Source of the DNA: Streptomyces sp. NBC_00414
Lineage (GTDB): Bacteria; Actinomycetota; Actinomycetes; Streptomycetales; Streptomycetaceae
Direction: 5' to 3'
NCBI RefSeq assembly: GCF_036038375.1
Contig: NZ_CP107935.1
Coordinates: forward strand, 3,658,001-3,722,000
Length of the DNA stretch: 64,000 bases
Numbering within the stretch: the first letter of the stretch is position 1; every line of letters starts with the position of its first letter. Both the position numbers and the translations under genes were made by a program. The notes below the pieces were generated by a model. The model ran no database searches. It worked only from the letters and a program-made list of their open reading frames with translations, and was not told the origin of the DNA. Shown here piece by piece: positions 25,491-34,066 of the stretch.

Positions 25491-26149
25491 TTTGTTTTAC
25501 CCCTTAAGTCTTCATGGTTGAGGGTTGCCGCTCCTGGTGAGGAGCGGGCGGGCACCGCGCGTGTCCCTGATGACTGTTAAGTACGGAACATGCGCGACGG
25601 GCGCGCCGCACACGCGCCCTGAGCCCCGGATGAGGGGTGTAAGGATCCTTCTTACCGGACGGACCGCACCGCGGACGAGTCCATAAAGCGAAGGTCACAT
25701 GTGGGCGGCCGAAGGTCACACACCGGAGAGGCGGGGCTCGCACTCCGGCGAGCCCGGGCCCGTATACCGGAGCACGAAGGTCACATACCGGTGACATGAC
25801 TCATGACCGAATGTGTCGAAAAAGCCCATTTAGCGAATAAGCAGCCGATAGGCGCCATGGCGTCGTAAGTGCCCAGAAGCGGTCGCTCACATCATGGGAT
25901 TCGCAGCAGATCTTCCGGCTCTCGCGGGGGTTTTCCGCACAAGATCCGGTCAAGCCGGACCGCTTCGGTCCGGTTCGGGGGTCACCCGTTATCCGATTTT
26001 GACATGGCGGGAACCCTGAAGGGTCGAGTCCGAATGGCAAGATGCCGTAATCACACGAGGTCGCGACACCCGAAGGTGTGTGTTCTCGTCGACCCATCGG
26101 CTACTGCCGACCCATCGGCAACTCCACCCACCCGCCGGAGGAACCCACC
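25491..26149. other. 659-bp divergent intergenic region
   Basis: It holds the promoters of the malic enzyme (minus) and of the ABC transporter (plus). A hairpin CCGGACC-gcttc-GGTCCGG lies at 25955-25973, and TTGACA occurs at 25999-26004 without a clear -10 at the right distance. The short direct repeat cccatcggc lies at 26094 and 26111. No convincing gene is seen on either strand. Confidence 0.5.
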
Positions 26150-27112
26150 ATGACCGCAAGCTCCACCCGTCGTACGACCGCCGCGCAGTCCCGGATAGCC
26201 GCGGTCGGTGCGATCGCGGTCGCAGGCGCCCTGCTGCTCACCGGCTGCGGTGACCAGACCAAGGACAAGGACAGCGGCGGCTCCGACACCGCGGACTCCA
26301 GCGCGGCCCCGCTGGCCGACAAGCTGCCCGCGGCCGTCCGCGACAAGGGCGTCATCAAGGTCGGCTCGGACATCGCGTACGCGCCGGTCGAGTTCAAGGA
26401 CGACTCCGGCAAGACGGTGGGCATCGACCCCGACCTCGCCGACGCCATGGGCAAGCAGCTCGGCGTGAAGTTCGAGTTCGAGAACGGCACGTTCGACACG
26501 CTGCTCGGCGGCCTGCGCTCCAAGCGGTACGACATCGCGATGTCGGCGATGACGGACACCAAGAACCGCCAGGAGGGTGTCGACGCCGACACCGGCAAGA
26601 AGGTCGGCGAGGGTGTCGACTTCATCGACTACTTCACCGCGGGTGTCTCGATCTACACCAAGAAGGGCGACGACCAGGGCATCAAGACCTGGGCCGACCT
26701 GTGCGGCAAGAAGCTGGTCGTCCAGCGCGGCACCGTCTCGCACGACCTGGCCAAGTCCGAGGCGAAGAAGTGTGCCAAGGGCAAGTCCATCTCCATCGAG
26801 GCCTTCGACAACGACCAGCAGGCCCAGACCCGGCTGCGTTCGGGCGGCGCGGACGCCGGCTCCTCCGACTTCCCGGTCGCGGCGTACGCGGTGAAGACCT
26901 CGGGCGGCGGCAAGGACTTCCAGCTCGTCGGCGAACAGGTCGAGGCCGCCCCGTACGGCATCGCGGTCGCCAAGTCCAACACCGAGGTGCGCGACGCCGT
27001 CAAGGCCGCCCTCGACGCGATCATCGAGAACGGCGAGTACAAGAAGATCATCGAGAAGTGGGGCGTCGAGGCGGGCGCAGTCGAAGCGGCCGCGATCAAC
27101 GGCGGAAAGTGA
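26150..27112 (+). CDS. Polar amino-acid ABC transporter, substrate-binding lipoprotein
   Basis: This 320-aa extracytoplasmic solute-binding protein is anchored as a lipoprotein. A signal peptide with hydrophobic core AVGAIAVAGALLL ends in lipobox LLTGC (Cys near 33). The mature part is an SBP_bac_3 domain (IKVGSDIAYAPVEF, TFDTLLGGLRSKRYDIAMSA). Family members bind glutamate, glutamine, arginine and similar amino acids. The ligand here is not certain, though the genomic position matches a putative glutamate system. It is first of a three-gene operon with permease and ATPase. Confidence 0.92.
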   Translation: MTASSTRRTTAAQSRIAAVGAIAVAGALLLTGCGDQTKDKDSGGSDTADSSAAPLADKLPAAVRDKGVIKVGSDIAYAPVEFKDDSGKTVGIDPDLADAMGKQLGVKFEFENGTFDTLLGGLRSKRYDIAMSAMTDTKNRQEGVDADTGKKVGEGVDFIDYFTAGVSIYTKKGDDQGIKTWADLCGKKLVVQRGTVSHDLAKSEAKKCAKGKSISIEAFDNDQQAQTRLRSGGADAGSSDFPVAAYAVKTSGGGKDFQLVGEQVEAAPYGIAVAKSNTEVRDAVKAALDAIIENGEYKKIIEKWGVEAGAVEAAAINGGK

Positions 27113-27153
27113 CCGTGTCTCGCTCATCGACACGTCGCTGAAAGGCATCACCC

Positions 27154-28095
27154 GTGAATGACTTCAAGAAGACCGACTCGTCGGCGGACACCCCGCAGGC
27201 CGGACCGGAGGCGATCAGAGCCATCCCGGTCCGGCACTACGGCCGGTACGTCGCCGCCGTGGTCGCCCTCGGCATCTTCGGCCTGCTCGTCTGGGCCTTC
27301 GCCAACGGCGACATCAACTGGGGCGCCATCCCCGACTACTTCTTCAACGACCGGATCCTCAAGGGCGTCCGCGAGACCCTCGTACTGACGTTCCTGTCGA
27401 TGCTCATCGGCATCGTCGGCGGCGTGGTCCTGGCCGTGATGCGCCTCTCGAAGAACCCGGTGACCTCGTCGATCGCCTGGTTCTACATCTGGTTCTTCCG
27501 CGGCACTCCGGTCCTGGTCCAGCTGTTCGTCTGGTTCAACCTGGGCTTCGTCTTCCAGTACGTCAACCTCGGGCCGATCTACAAGGACCAGTGGGCCGAC
27601 TTCATGACGCCGTTCCTCACGGCGCTGCTCGGTCTGGGTCTGAACGAGGCCGCGTACATGGCGGAGATCTGCCGCGCGGGTCTGCTCTCGGTCGACGAGG
27701 GCCAGACCGAGGCCTCGCACGCCCTGGGCATGAGCCACGGCAAGACCCTGCGGCGGATCGTGATCCCGCAGGCGATGCGCGTGATCGTGCCCCCCACGGG
27801 CAACGAGGTCATCAACATGCTGAAGACGACCTCCCTGGTCGCAGCGGTGCAGTATCCCGAACTCCTGAGGTTCTCCCAGGACATCGGCACCACCTCAGGC
27901 GCCACGGTCGAGATGCTCTTCCTGGCCGCCGCCTGGTACCTGATCATGACCTCGGTGCTCAGCGTCGGGCAGTACTACATCGAGCGGTACTACGCCCGCG
28001 GTTCGAGCCGCGCCCTGCCGCCCACCCCGTTCCAGAAAATCAAGGCGAACATGCTGTCCCTGTCCAACCGCTCGGGCGGAGGTGTCAACGCATGA
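27154..28095 (+). CDS. Polar amino-acid ABC transporter permease (HisM/GlnP family)
   Basis: This 313-aa permease has a cytoplasmic N-terminus, a first membrane segment (VAAVVALGIFGLLVWAF), and a BPD_transp_1 domain with the family motif around GLGLNEAAYMAEICRAGL and the EAA loop EASHALGMSHGKTLRRIV. Several more membrane helices follow. The GTG at 27154 gives the start. ATGA couples it to the ATPase gene. Confidence 0.92.
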   Translation: MNDFKKTDSSADTPQAGPEAIRAIPVRHYGRYVAAVVALGIFGLLVWAFANGDINWGAIPDYFFNDRILKGVRETLVLTFLSMLIGIVGGVVLAVMRLSKNPVTSSIAWFYIWFFRGTPVLVQLFVWFNLGFVFQYVNLGPIYKDQWADFMTPFLTALLGLGLNEAAYMAEICRAGLLSVDEGQTEASHALGMSHGKTLRRIVIPQAMRVIVPPTGNEVINMLKTTSLVAAVQYPELLRFSQDIGTTSGATVEMLFLAAAWYLIMTSVLSVGQYYIERYYARGSSRALPPTPFQKIKANMLSLSNRSGGGVNA

Positions 28096-28901
28096 GCGCC
28101 GACGCGAACGTGACCAAGGACGCGACCGGGGCGGGCTCCGGTACGGCGATGGTGAAGGCCGAGGGCGTCCACAAGTCCTTCGGTCCGGTCGAGGTCCTCA
28201 AGGGCATCGACCTCGAAGTGAAGCCCAGCGAGGTCTTCTGCCTGATCGGCCCGTCCGGCTCGGGCAAGTCGACGTTCCTGCGGTGCATCAACCACCTGGA
28301 GAAGGTCAACTCCGGACGGCTGTACGTCGACGGGGAGCTGGTCGGCTACCGCCAGAAGGGCGACAAGCTGTACGAGCTGAAGGACAGCGAGGTCGCGCTG
28401 AAGCGGCGGGACATCGGCATGGTGTTCCAGCGGTTCAACCTGTTCCCGCACATGACGGCGCTGGAGAACGTCATGGAGGCGCCGGTCCAGGTCAAGGGTG
28501 TGAGCAGGGCGCAGGCGCGGGAGCGGGCGGGGCAGCTCCTGGAGCGGGTGGGTCTCGCCGACAAGGCCGGCAACTACCCCTCACAGCTCTCCGGCGGCCA
28601 GCAGCAGCGGGTCGCGATCGCGCGGGCGCTCGCGATGGAGCCGAAGCTGATGCTGTTCGACGAGCCGACGTCGGCGCTGGACCCCGAGCTCGTCGGTGAC
28701 GTCCTCGACGTCATGCGCGACCTCGCCGAGTCCGGCATGACGATGATCGTCGTCACCCACGAGATGGGCTTCGCCCGGGAGGTCGGCGATTCGCTGGTCT
28801 TCATGGACGAGGGCGTGGTGGTCGAGTCCGGCCACCCCCGAGAGGTCCTGACGAACCCGCAGCACGAGCGGACACAGTCGTTCCTGTCGAAGGTGCTCTA
28901 G
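28092..28901 (+). CDS. Polar amino-acid ABC transporter ATPase
   Basis: This 269-aa ATP-binding protein of the HisP/GlnQ type energises the import system. Walker A is GPSGSGKST, the signature is LSGGQQQR, Walker B is LMLFDEPTSALD, and the H-loop is VVTHEMGFA. It overlaps the permease stop by four bases (ATGA). A very strong terminator follows. Confidence 0.95.
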   Translation: MSADANVTKDATGAGSGTAMVKAEGVHKSFGPVEVLKGIDLEVKPSEVFCLIGPSGSGKSTFLRCINHLEKVNSGRLYVDGELVGYRQKGDKLYELKDSEVALKRRDIGMVFQRFNLFPHMTALENVMEAPVQVKGVSRAQARERAGQLLERVGLADKAGNYPSQLSGGQQQRVAIARALAMEPKLMLFDEPTSALDPELVGDVLDVMRDLAESGMTMIVVTHEMGFAREVGDSLVFMDEGVVVESGHPREVLTNPQHERTQSFLSKVL

Positions 28902-28926
28902 CCGTCCGGCGGCGGTTGCGGATACT

Positions 28927-28969
28927 ACGCGGAGGGGCGGTACGGGTTTCCCGTACCGCCCCTCCGCGT
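28927..28969. terminator. Strong terminator after the ABC operon
   Basis: Arms 28927-28946 and 28950-28969 form a perfect 20-bp stem around the three-base loop TTT. It is symmetric, so it can stop transcription from both sides. Confidence 0.9.
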
Positions 28970-29040
28970 TCGTCGACTGCGGGCCCGGTGGGGGCGGGCC
29001 CAAGAGATTGCGCGGTTCCCCGCGCCCCTGGGCACCTCAA

Positions 29041-29132
29041 CCCGTCCGGCGTGCACCTCTCAGCCCGCCCGGCGTGCACCTTTCAGCCCGTCCGGCGTGC
29101 ACCTTTCAGCCCGTCCGGCGTTTGAGGACAAA
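29041..29132. repeat. Tandem 23-bp repeats joined to the cccgtccggcgtttgaggac element
   Basis: Units start at 29041, 29064 and 29087 (cccgtccggcgtgcac, then ct(c/t)tcag). A fourth at 29110 changes into cccgtccggcgtttgaggac, the same word as in the 68-bp repeats at 19 kb. It lies between the ABC operon terminator and the methyltransferase stop. Confidence 0.8.
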
Positions 29133-29202
29133 AGGGGGCGAGGGGGCGCAGCCCCCATACAGTGACGGGGAGGGTAGGGGCGGCGGGGGCGAGGGAAGTC
29201 TG

Positions 29203-29961
29203 CTACCGGACGGCCAGGACCAGCGCGTCGGACGGCGACCGCCACACCTCCCGCGCCTCCGCGAACCCCGCCGCCCGCAGGGCCCCCGCATGCCACGAGG
29301 CAGAAGGCGTGTCCCCGTCGGCATGCTCCCCGTAGATCTCGAACCGCCGCGCCGTCGGCTCGGCGAGCACGGGATCCTGCGCGGCGAGCGCCCACCACTC
29401 GGCCCAGTCGAGAACCCCCGCCGCCTTCGCGGCGTCCATCCGCGCATGCCGCTGCGCACGATCCGCCGCGTTGATCCGAGGTGTCGTCTCGTCGACCATG
29501 TGGTCCGCGTTCATGAACACACCACCGTCACGGACGAGCCCGGCGATCTGTCCGTAGAGGACCGTGAGGGGCTCGCTGTGCAGCCAGTGGAGGGCGGTCG
29601 CGGTGAGAACGGCGTCGTACGACCCGTACGGCAGCAGCGAGGCCCAGTCGGGGTCCTTGAGGTCCGCCGTGACGAACGTGACCCGGTCGTCCCCCGCGAA
29701 CGTGCCCTCGGCGATGGCCAGGAGCGCCGGATCGAGGTCGACCCCGGTACTGACAGCGTTCGGGAACCTTTCGAGGAGCCGGGCCGTGATACTTCCCGTA
29801 CCGCACGCGAGGTCCAGGACCCGGGGCTCGGGGCCCACCAGCGCCTCGACCATGTCGAGCATGACCCGGAAGCGTTCCTCACGGTCCGGGAGGTACCACT
29901 CCTGCTGCCGGTCCCAGCTCTCCTGCCACGCGGCCCAGTCGGCCCCGGTGGTGGTCGTCAT
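29203..29961 (-). CDS. Class I SAM-dependent methyltransferase
   Basis: This 252-aa protein carries the SAM-binding motif I VLDLACGTGSITARLL (about 60) followed by acidic GVDLDPALL. The substrate is unknown. ATG 29961 is preferred because GAAAGGGG lies five bases upstream; an in-frame start at 30003 would add 14 residues without homology-like sequence. It is divergent from the CGNR-like gene across about 100 bp. Confidence 0.85.
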   Translation of the reverse strand: MTTTTGADWAAWQESWDRQQEWYLPDREERFRVMLDMVEALVGPEPRVLDLACGTGSITARLLERFPNAVSTGVDLDPALLAIAEGTFAGDDRVTFVTADLKDPDWASLLPYGSYDAVLTATALHWLHSEPLTVLYGQIAGLVRDGGVFMNADHMVDETTPRINAADRAQRHARMDAAKAAGVLDWAEWWALAAQDPVLAEPTARRFEIYGEHADGDTPSASWHAGALRAAGFAEAREVWRSPSDALVLAVR

Positions 29962-30059
29962 GACAGCCCCTTTCCCGCCCAGGATGTAATACCCTGGAAG
30001 CACAATTAGCCATTACCTGTCCGCATCACGACGATAGAGTGCCCTCGTAAGGACTACAA

Positions 30060-30689
30060 GTGGAACTGGCCTATTACTCGGATTACGCCGTCCGTCTCGT
30101 CAACAGCGAGGAGCCGGCCCGGGGCAAGGACGCGCTCACCTCGGTCGAGGCCATCCGTGACCTCTTCGGGGGCAACGCGTCGGCGGCCCGCCGCGCCACG
30201 GACTCGGACGTGACCCGCTTCCGTGGCGTACGGGCCCGGCTGCGCGCGGTCTTCGAGGCGGCGGACGGCGACGACGAGACGCTCGCCGTGGACCTGCTGA
30301 ACTCACTGCTGCTGGAGTTCCCGGTCAGCCCGCAGATCTCGGGCCACGACTTCCGGGACGACAACGGCCGCCCGCTGTGGCACATGCACCTGGCGGACCA
30401 CCCCTCGAACGCGACCGCGGGGTACGCGGCGATCGCCGCGATGGGTCTGGCCTTCCACCTCACCGAGTACGGCGTGGACCGTCTGGGCCTGTGCGAGGCC
30501 GCGCCGTGCCGCAACGCCTATCTCGACACCTCGACGAACCGCTCCCGCCGCTACTGCTCGGACCGCTGCGCGACCCGGGCGAACGTCGCCGCCTACCGCG
30601 CCCGCAAGCGCCTGGAGGCGGACCGGCCGGAGAGCACCGGCCGGGCGGCCGACCACAACCAGCGCGCGACCGCGAACGGCGAGCGCTGA
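30060..30689 (+). CDS. CGNR zinc-finger / ABATE domain protein
   Basis: This 209-aa protein has the ABATE N-terminal region (SDYAVRLVNSEEP...) and a C-terminal zinc-finger segment: CEAAPCRNAYLD, then RRYCSDRCATRANVAAYRAR. The four metal-binding cysteines are present, but the usual CGNR tetrad reads CATR. Members are thought to be stress-related transcriptional regulators. The GTG at 30060 follows AAGGA. Its last 97 bases overlap the 3' end of the convergent sodX gene. Confidence 0.85.
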   Translation: MELAYYSDYAVRLVNSEEPARGKDALTSVEAIRDLFGGNASAARRATDSDVTRFRGVRARLRAVFEAADGDDETLAVDLLNSLLLEFPVSPQISGHDFRDDNGRPLWHMHLADHPSNATAGYAAIAAMGLAFHLTEYGVDRLGLCEAAPCRNAYLDTSTNRSRRYCSDRCATRANVAAYRARKRLEADRPESTGRAADHNQRATANGER

Positions 30690-31027
30690 CCCTTCTCCGG
30701 CGGCCGGTAGCGGAACCACACCTTCCCGAGGACCAGCTCCTCGGGCACGGTGCCGTAGTCCCTGCTGTCACCGCCGGCGAACGAGTTGTCGCCGAGCACC
30801 CACCAGCCTCCCTCGCGCCGCTCGGCCGCCCGCTTGACGACCAGCAGGTCCTGCTGGAACGGATGGCGCAGGACGACGACGTCGCCGGGCCTGACCCTGG
30901 CCCCGTACTGCACGACCAGATGATCCCCGTGAAGCAGCGTGGGCGTCATCGACGGCCCCGTCACCTCGGCGGTCCCGAAGGGCAGGACGGCCCTCCCGCG
31001 CTCGGTCTCCTGTGACAGCTCCGGCAT
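30593..31027 (-). CDS. sodX: Nickel-type superoxide dismutase maturation protease
   Basis: This 144-aa S26-type peptidase cleaves the SodN leader so that nickel can bind at the new N-terminal His. The catalytic Ser is in VTGPSMTPTL, and the Lys is probably the one in LLVVKRAAE, followed by the box WWVLGDNSF. There is no obvious membrane anchor, as usual for SodX. It is divergent from sodN, its substrate gene. The 3' end runs 97 bases into the convergent CGNR-like gene. Confidence 0.93.
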   Translation of the reverse strand: MPELSQETERGRAVLPFGTAEVTGPSMTPTLLHGDHLVVQYGARVRPGDVVVLRHPFQQDLLVVKRAAERREGGWWVLGDNSFAGGDSRDYGTVPEELVLGKVWFRYRPPEKGQRSPFAVARWLWSAARPVLSGRSASRRLRAR

Positions 31028-31171
31028 CCCGGCACCTCCCCGGTCCTATCCTCCACGAGTCCCAGTCTCACCCTGGACTTTTGTCCTAAGCCCATGGGGG
31101 CACTCGCAAAAACCCGTCACTCACGGAGTAATGTCCCACCTGAGAAGACGATCACGAGGAAGGACAGCTCA

Positions 31172-31567
31172 ATGCTTTCCCGCCTGTTTGCCCCCAAGGT
31201 CAAGGTCAGCGCACACTGCGACCTGCCCTGTGGCGTGTACGACCCCGCCCAGGCCCGCATCGAGGCCGAGTCGGTGAAGGCCGTGCAGGACAAGATGGCC
31301 GCCAACGACGACCCGCACTTCCAGGCCCGCGCCACCGTCATCAAGGAGCAGCGCGCCGAGCTCGCCAAGCACCATGTCTCGGTGCTCTGGAGCGACTACT
31401 TCAAGCCCCCGCACTTCGAGAAGTACCCGGAGCTGCACCAGCTGGTCAACGACGCCCTCAAGGCCCTCTCGGCCGCGAAGGCCTCGACCGACCCGGCGAC
31501 GGGCCAGAAGGCTCTCGACTACATCGCCCAGATCGACAAGATCTTCTGGGAGACGAAGAAGGCCTGA
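31172..31567 (+). CDS. sodN: Nickel superoxide dismutase
   Basis: This 131-aa enzyme disproportionates superoxide in the cytoplasm as a hexamer. The 14-residue leader ends before His15, and the mature start HCDLPCG is the nickel hook with both Cys ligands. The helical bundle follows (EAESVKAVQDKMA...). The ATG at 31172 follows AGGAAGGA. Length and sequence fit the Streptomyces SodN family closely. In Streptomyces, nickel status controls sodN against sodF; the control site cannot be pinned down here. Confidence 0.97.
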   Translation: MLSRLFAPKVKVSAHCDLPCGVYDPAQARIEAESVKAVQDKMAANDDPHFQARATVIKEQRAELAKHHVSVLWSDYFKPPHFEKYPELHQLVNDALKALSAAKASTDPATGQKALDYIAQIDKIFWETKKA

Positions 31568-31618
31568 CCTCGCGTCACGCTCTCTGGTCTGCGGTTGTTC
31601 CGACCGCAGCGCCTTCCT

Positions 31619-31676
31619 GACCGCACCCGGTCCGCAGGCCGCCGAACACGGCGTCCGCAGCGGTCCGGGTGCGGTC
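31619..31676 (+). terminator. Terminator after sodN
   Basis: GACCGCACCCGG (31619-31630) pairs with CCGGGTGCGGTC (31665-31676), a perfect 12-bp stem with a 34-base loop. Confidence 0.65.
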
Positions 31677-31796
31677 GTTCTGCTTGCCCCGCGGGTACAG
31701 GGAACCTCCCCACGGGAGGGAAAAGAACTTGAGCTGATCATTGTCAACCCGGCGGTCGGCGGAGTATAGAGAACGTGACGCGGGAGGGGTGACGAC

Positions 31797-32240
31797 ATGA
31801 TCACCGAACTGGCTGTGGAGCGGGTCGAGTTCGCCTGCGTCCGGTGCCGGGACCGCTGGACCGTCGACTACGACGTGCAGCGCTTCATGGACGGCCTCGG
31901 GCATGAATGGGAGTACTTCTCCCGCGACAACCGCAGTGTGCCGTCGCCCTACGCCGCCGAGAGCGCGCCCCGTTGCGACCGCTGCGGCCGCCGCCGGGCG
32001 GGGCGCCTCGCGGCCCGCCGACCCGTGCCGCTGCCCGGCATGCCGGGCTCGCCCCGCAGCCCGGTCCCCGACACCGGCGGCCACCGGCCCGAGCGGCACA
32101 GTGCGCCCGTCCTCTCGGCGACCGACCACCGGCAGCCCGCCCCGACCGCCCTTCCGGCCACGACCGCGGCCCCGACCACGGCTGAAGCTCCGGCTCCGGA
32201 CAGTCAGGTGGCCGGCGACCCGCACGGCGCCACTCCCTGA
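31797..32240 (+). CDS. Hypothetical protein with two CxxC pairs
   Basis: This 147-aa protein is not recognised by function. The N-terminal half has ACVRCRD and RCDRCGRR, which could form a zinc ribbon, with DVQRFMDGLGHEWEY between them. The C-terminal half is a Pro/Ala/Thr-rich disordered tail. The start ATG 31797 has GGGAGGGG upstream. It is monocistronic and convergent with the merR gene. Confidence 0.75.
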   Translation: MITELAVERVEFACVRCRDRWTVDYDVQRFMDGLGHEWEYFSRDNRSVPSPYAAESAPRCDRCGRRRAGRLAARRPVPLPGMPGSPRSPVPDTGGHRPERHSAPVLSATDHRQPAPTALPATTAAPTTAEAPAPDSQVAGDPHGATP

Positions 32241-32291
32241 CGGACGGCCATCCCCGGCTCCCGGACTCCAGCCCCAAGACCCCTGGGACTC

Positions 32292-32627
32292 TCAGCCCCT
32301 CGCCGCGCGGCCGCTGTCCGCGCGCCGCTCCTCCCGCAACTCGGCCAGGTCGGACTCCAGTTGGGCGACCCAGTGACGGAGCGTCAGCACATGCCGTACG
32401 CCGGCCAGGGTGACGCCCTCCTCGATCAGATCGAGCGCCTCGGCCACCTGGCCGATCTCCCTGCGGGTGTAGCGCCGCTGGCCGCCGGCCGACCGTACGG
32501 GAACTATCACGCCCTGCTCGTCCAGCCTGCGCAGGAAGGCGAGCTGCACGTCGAGCATGTCGGCGACCTGGCCGATGGTGTAGAGCGCCGCGTTCTCGTC
32601 GTCGATCGGCAGGGTCGGCACAGGCAT
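32292..32627 (-). CDS. MerR family transcriptional regulator
   Basis: This 111-aa regulator has a MerR winged helix (LYTIGQVADMLDVQLAFLRR, then GGQRRYTRREI) and a short C-terminal coiled coil (WVAQLESDLAELREERR). There is no Cys-rich effector domain, so it probably does not sense metals. The start is uncertain: ATG 32627 directly follows GGGGGG, while GTG 32621 has better spacing. Confidence 0.85.
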   Translation of the reverse strand: MPVPTLPIDDENAALYTIGQVADMLDVQLAFLRRLDEQGVIVPVRSAGGQRRYTRREIGQVAEALDLIEEGVTLAGVRHVLTLRHWVAQLESDLAELREERRADSGRAARG

Positions 32628-32790
32628 CCCCCCGTTGAGGCCCGGCACACATCCGGCCCGGCACAAACCTGCGAGCCAGTTTACGGATTCCATGGACCGT
32701 GATTAATACGAACGGGGACTGTTTCGCCGGCGCGGGCAGGGCGGCGCACGCGCTCCATGACGGCGCCGCGCGCGCCCGCGCCACGGGCGC

Positions 32791-33267
32791 TCACATCCGG
32801 GCGTGGTCCTGCGGCGCGTGCAGCGGGCTCCGCAGGGGGATGCGGTGCCCCACGAACGTGGGACGGGTCAGGGCCAGGAACCAGGTGTCGGACCTGACGT
32901 CGAGGCCCCGGGCCTCGGCCAGCCGCCGGCACTCCCGCACGTCGTCGCAGGCGGCGATCCAGCGGGGCCGGGCGACGGCGGTGACACTGTGCACCTCGCG
33001 CCGGGAGTCGGTCAGGTCGTCGGTCTGCAGCGCGACGAGCCTGCGCGGGGAGATCACCTCGGACAGGGCCCGGGCGACGGGGCTGTCCTCGGGCAGGAGC
33101 ACCACCGGTTCGCCGTCGAAGTGGACCAGCCCGACCAGTTCGATACGGGGCAGACCGCGGCGGGTGACGGCCAGTCGGGCGGCCGGCGTGCGAGCCAGCG
33201 CCTCCCGGCACTCCTGCTCGGTCAGACGGTTCCGGCGCTCCGGCCCGGTCGGGTGACGCTCGTCCAC
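32791..33267 (-). CDS. Pyridoxamine 5'-phosphate oxidase-like flavin-binding protein
   Basis: This 158-aa protein has the split-barrel fold of PPOX-like proteins (LARTPAARLAVTRRGLPRIE... VALQTDDL...). Such proteins bind FMN, F420 or haem; the ligand is not clear. The GTG at 33267 follows GGAGGG by eight bases. It sits beside a STAS protein and GAF-ANTAR regulators and may belong to a stress or redox-sensing group. Confidence 0.8.
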   Translation of the reverse strand: MDERHPTGPERRNRLTEQECREALARTPAARLAVTRRGLPRIELVGLVHFDGEPVVLLPEDSPVARALSEVISPRRLVALQTDDLTDSRREVHSVTAVARPRWIAACDDVRECRRLAEARGLDVRSDTWFLALTRPTFVGHRIPLRSPLHAPQDHARM

Positions 33268-33441
33268 GCTTCGGCCCTCCGCCGGCGCCCGCGCACGCCG
33301 GCATGGGCGCACTCGGACCGCGTCCGATGTGGGGGGTGCCTGCCGGGGTCCCGGGCCGGCGCCCCCGGACCGGGTGAACCCGCTGCGGGAGCGCACCCCC
33401 ACTCTCGTACGGCGAAAGAGCCCCGGCAAGACGCTGTCCGG

Positions 33442-33828
33442 TCAGGCGGGAACACCGCGCCCGGCGGCCTTGTCCTGCGGTGACCTGGGTTCGTCGAGGA
33501 ACGTGAAGGTGCGTTCGAGCCGGGAGAGGCGCAGTACACGACGGACCTTGGCGGGGGTGTGGGCGAGCCGCAGTTCGATGCCGCTCAGGCAGGTGCGGTT
33601 CCTGATGCGGACCAGCAGGCGCAGGCCGCCGGCGTCCAGGAAGGTCACCGCGCCGAGGTCCACGACGACCACGGAGAAGGCCTGGTCCCGGGGGCGGTCG
33701 AGGAGTTCGGCCACCCGCGGGAAGAGTTCCTGTTCGGCCCATGCGTCCAGTTCCCCACGGGGCAGGAGTAACAGCGTGTCTCCTGCCGTCCGGTGGCGCA
33801 GGCCGAAGGTGACGTGATGGGTGCCCAT
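33442..33828 (-). CDS. STAS domain protein (anti-sigma factor antagonist-like)
   Basis: This 128-aa protein is a single STAS domain (LLLPRGELDAWAEQELFPRV, VVVDLGAVTFLDAGGLRLLV). In SpoIIAA-type antagonists the loop reads D-S-S-G with a phosphorylated second Ser. Here it is D-A-G-G, so it cannot be switched by the usual phosphorylation. The ATG at 33828 follows GAGGTG. It may act constitutively or on a different partner. Confidence 0.87.
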   Translation of the reverse strand: MGTHHVTFGLRHRTAGDTLLLLPRGELDAWAEQELFPRVAELLDRPRDQAFSVVVVDLGAVTFLDAGGLRLLVRIRNRTCLSGIELRLAHTPAKVRRVLRLSRLERTFTFLDEPRSPQDKAAGRGVPA

Positions 33829-34066
33829 GGCCCACCTCAGTGCTCTCTCCAGGAATGACGGCAAACGCGTTGGCGCGACTGGGGGAGGACGCGCGGCGGA
33901 CGCCACCAGGGTCTTGGGCGGCACCGAAGTGATACTCACCATCGTGCCCGGTCAGATGCGTTCGTACGCCGTACGCGGGCCGGTTCTTGTTGGTTGTTGC
34001 ATGTATCGGGCGCCGCTGCGCACGCCGGTGTGCGGGGGCGTGCGCAACGGCTCGGACGGGTCGGGG

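Noticed and set aside
29041..29132. Possible small CRISPR-like array
   Set aside because: Units of 23 bp abut each other without spacers; it is an ordinary tandem repeat.
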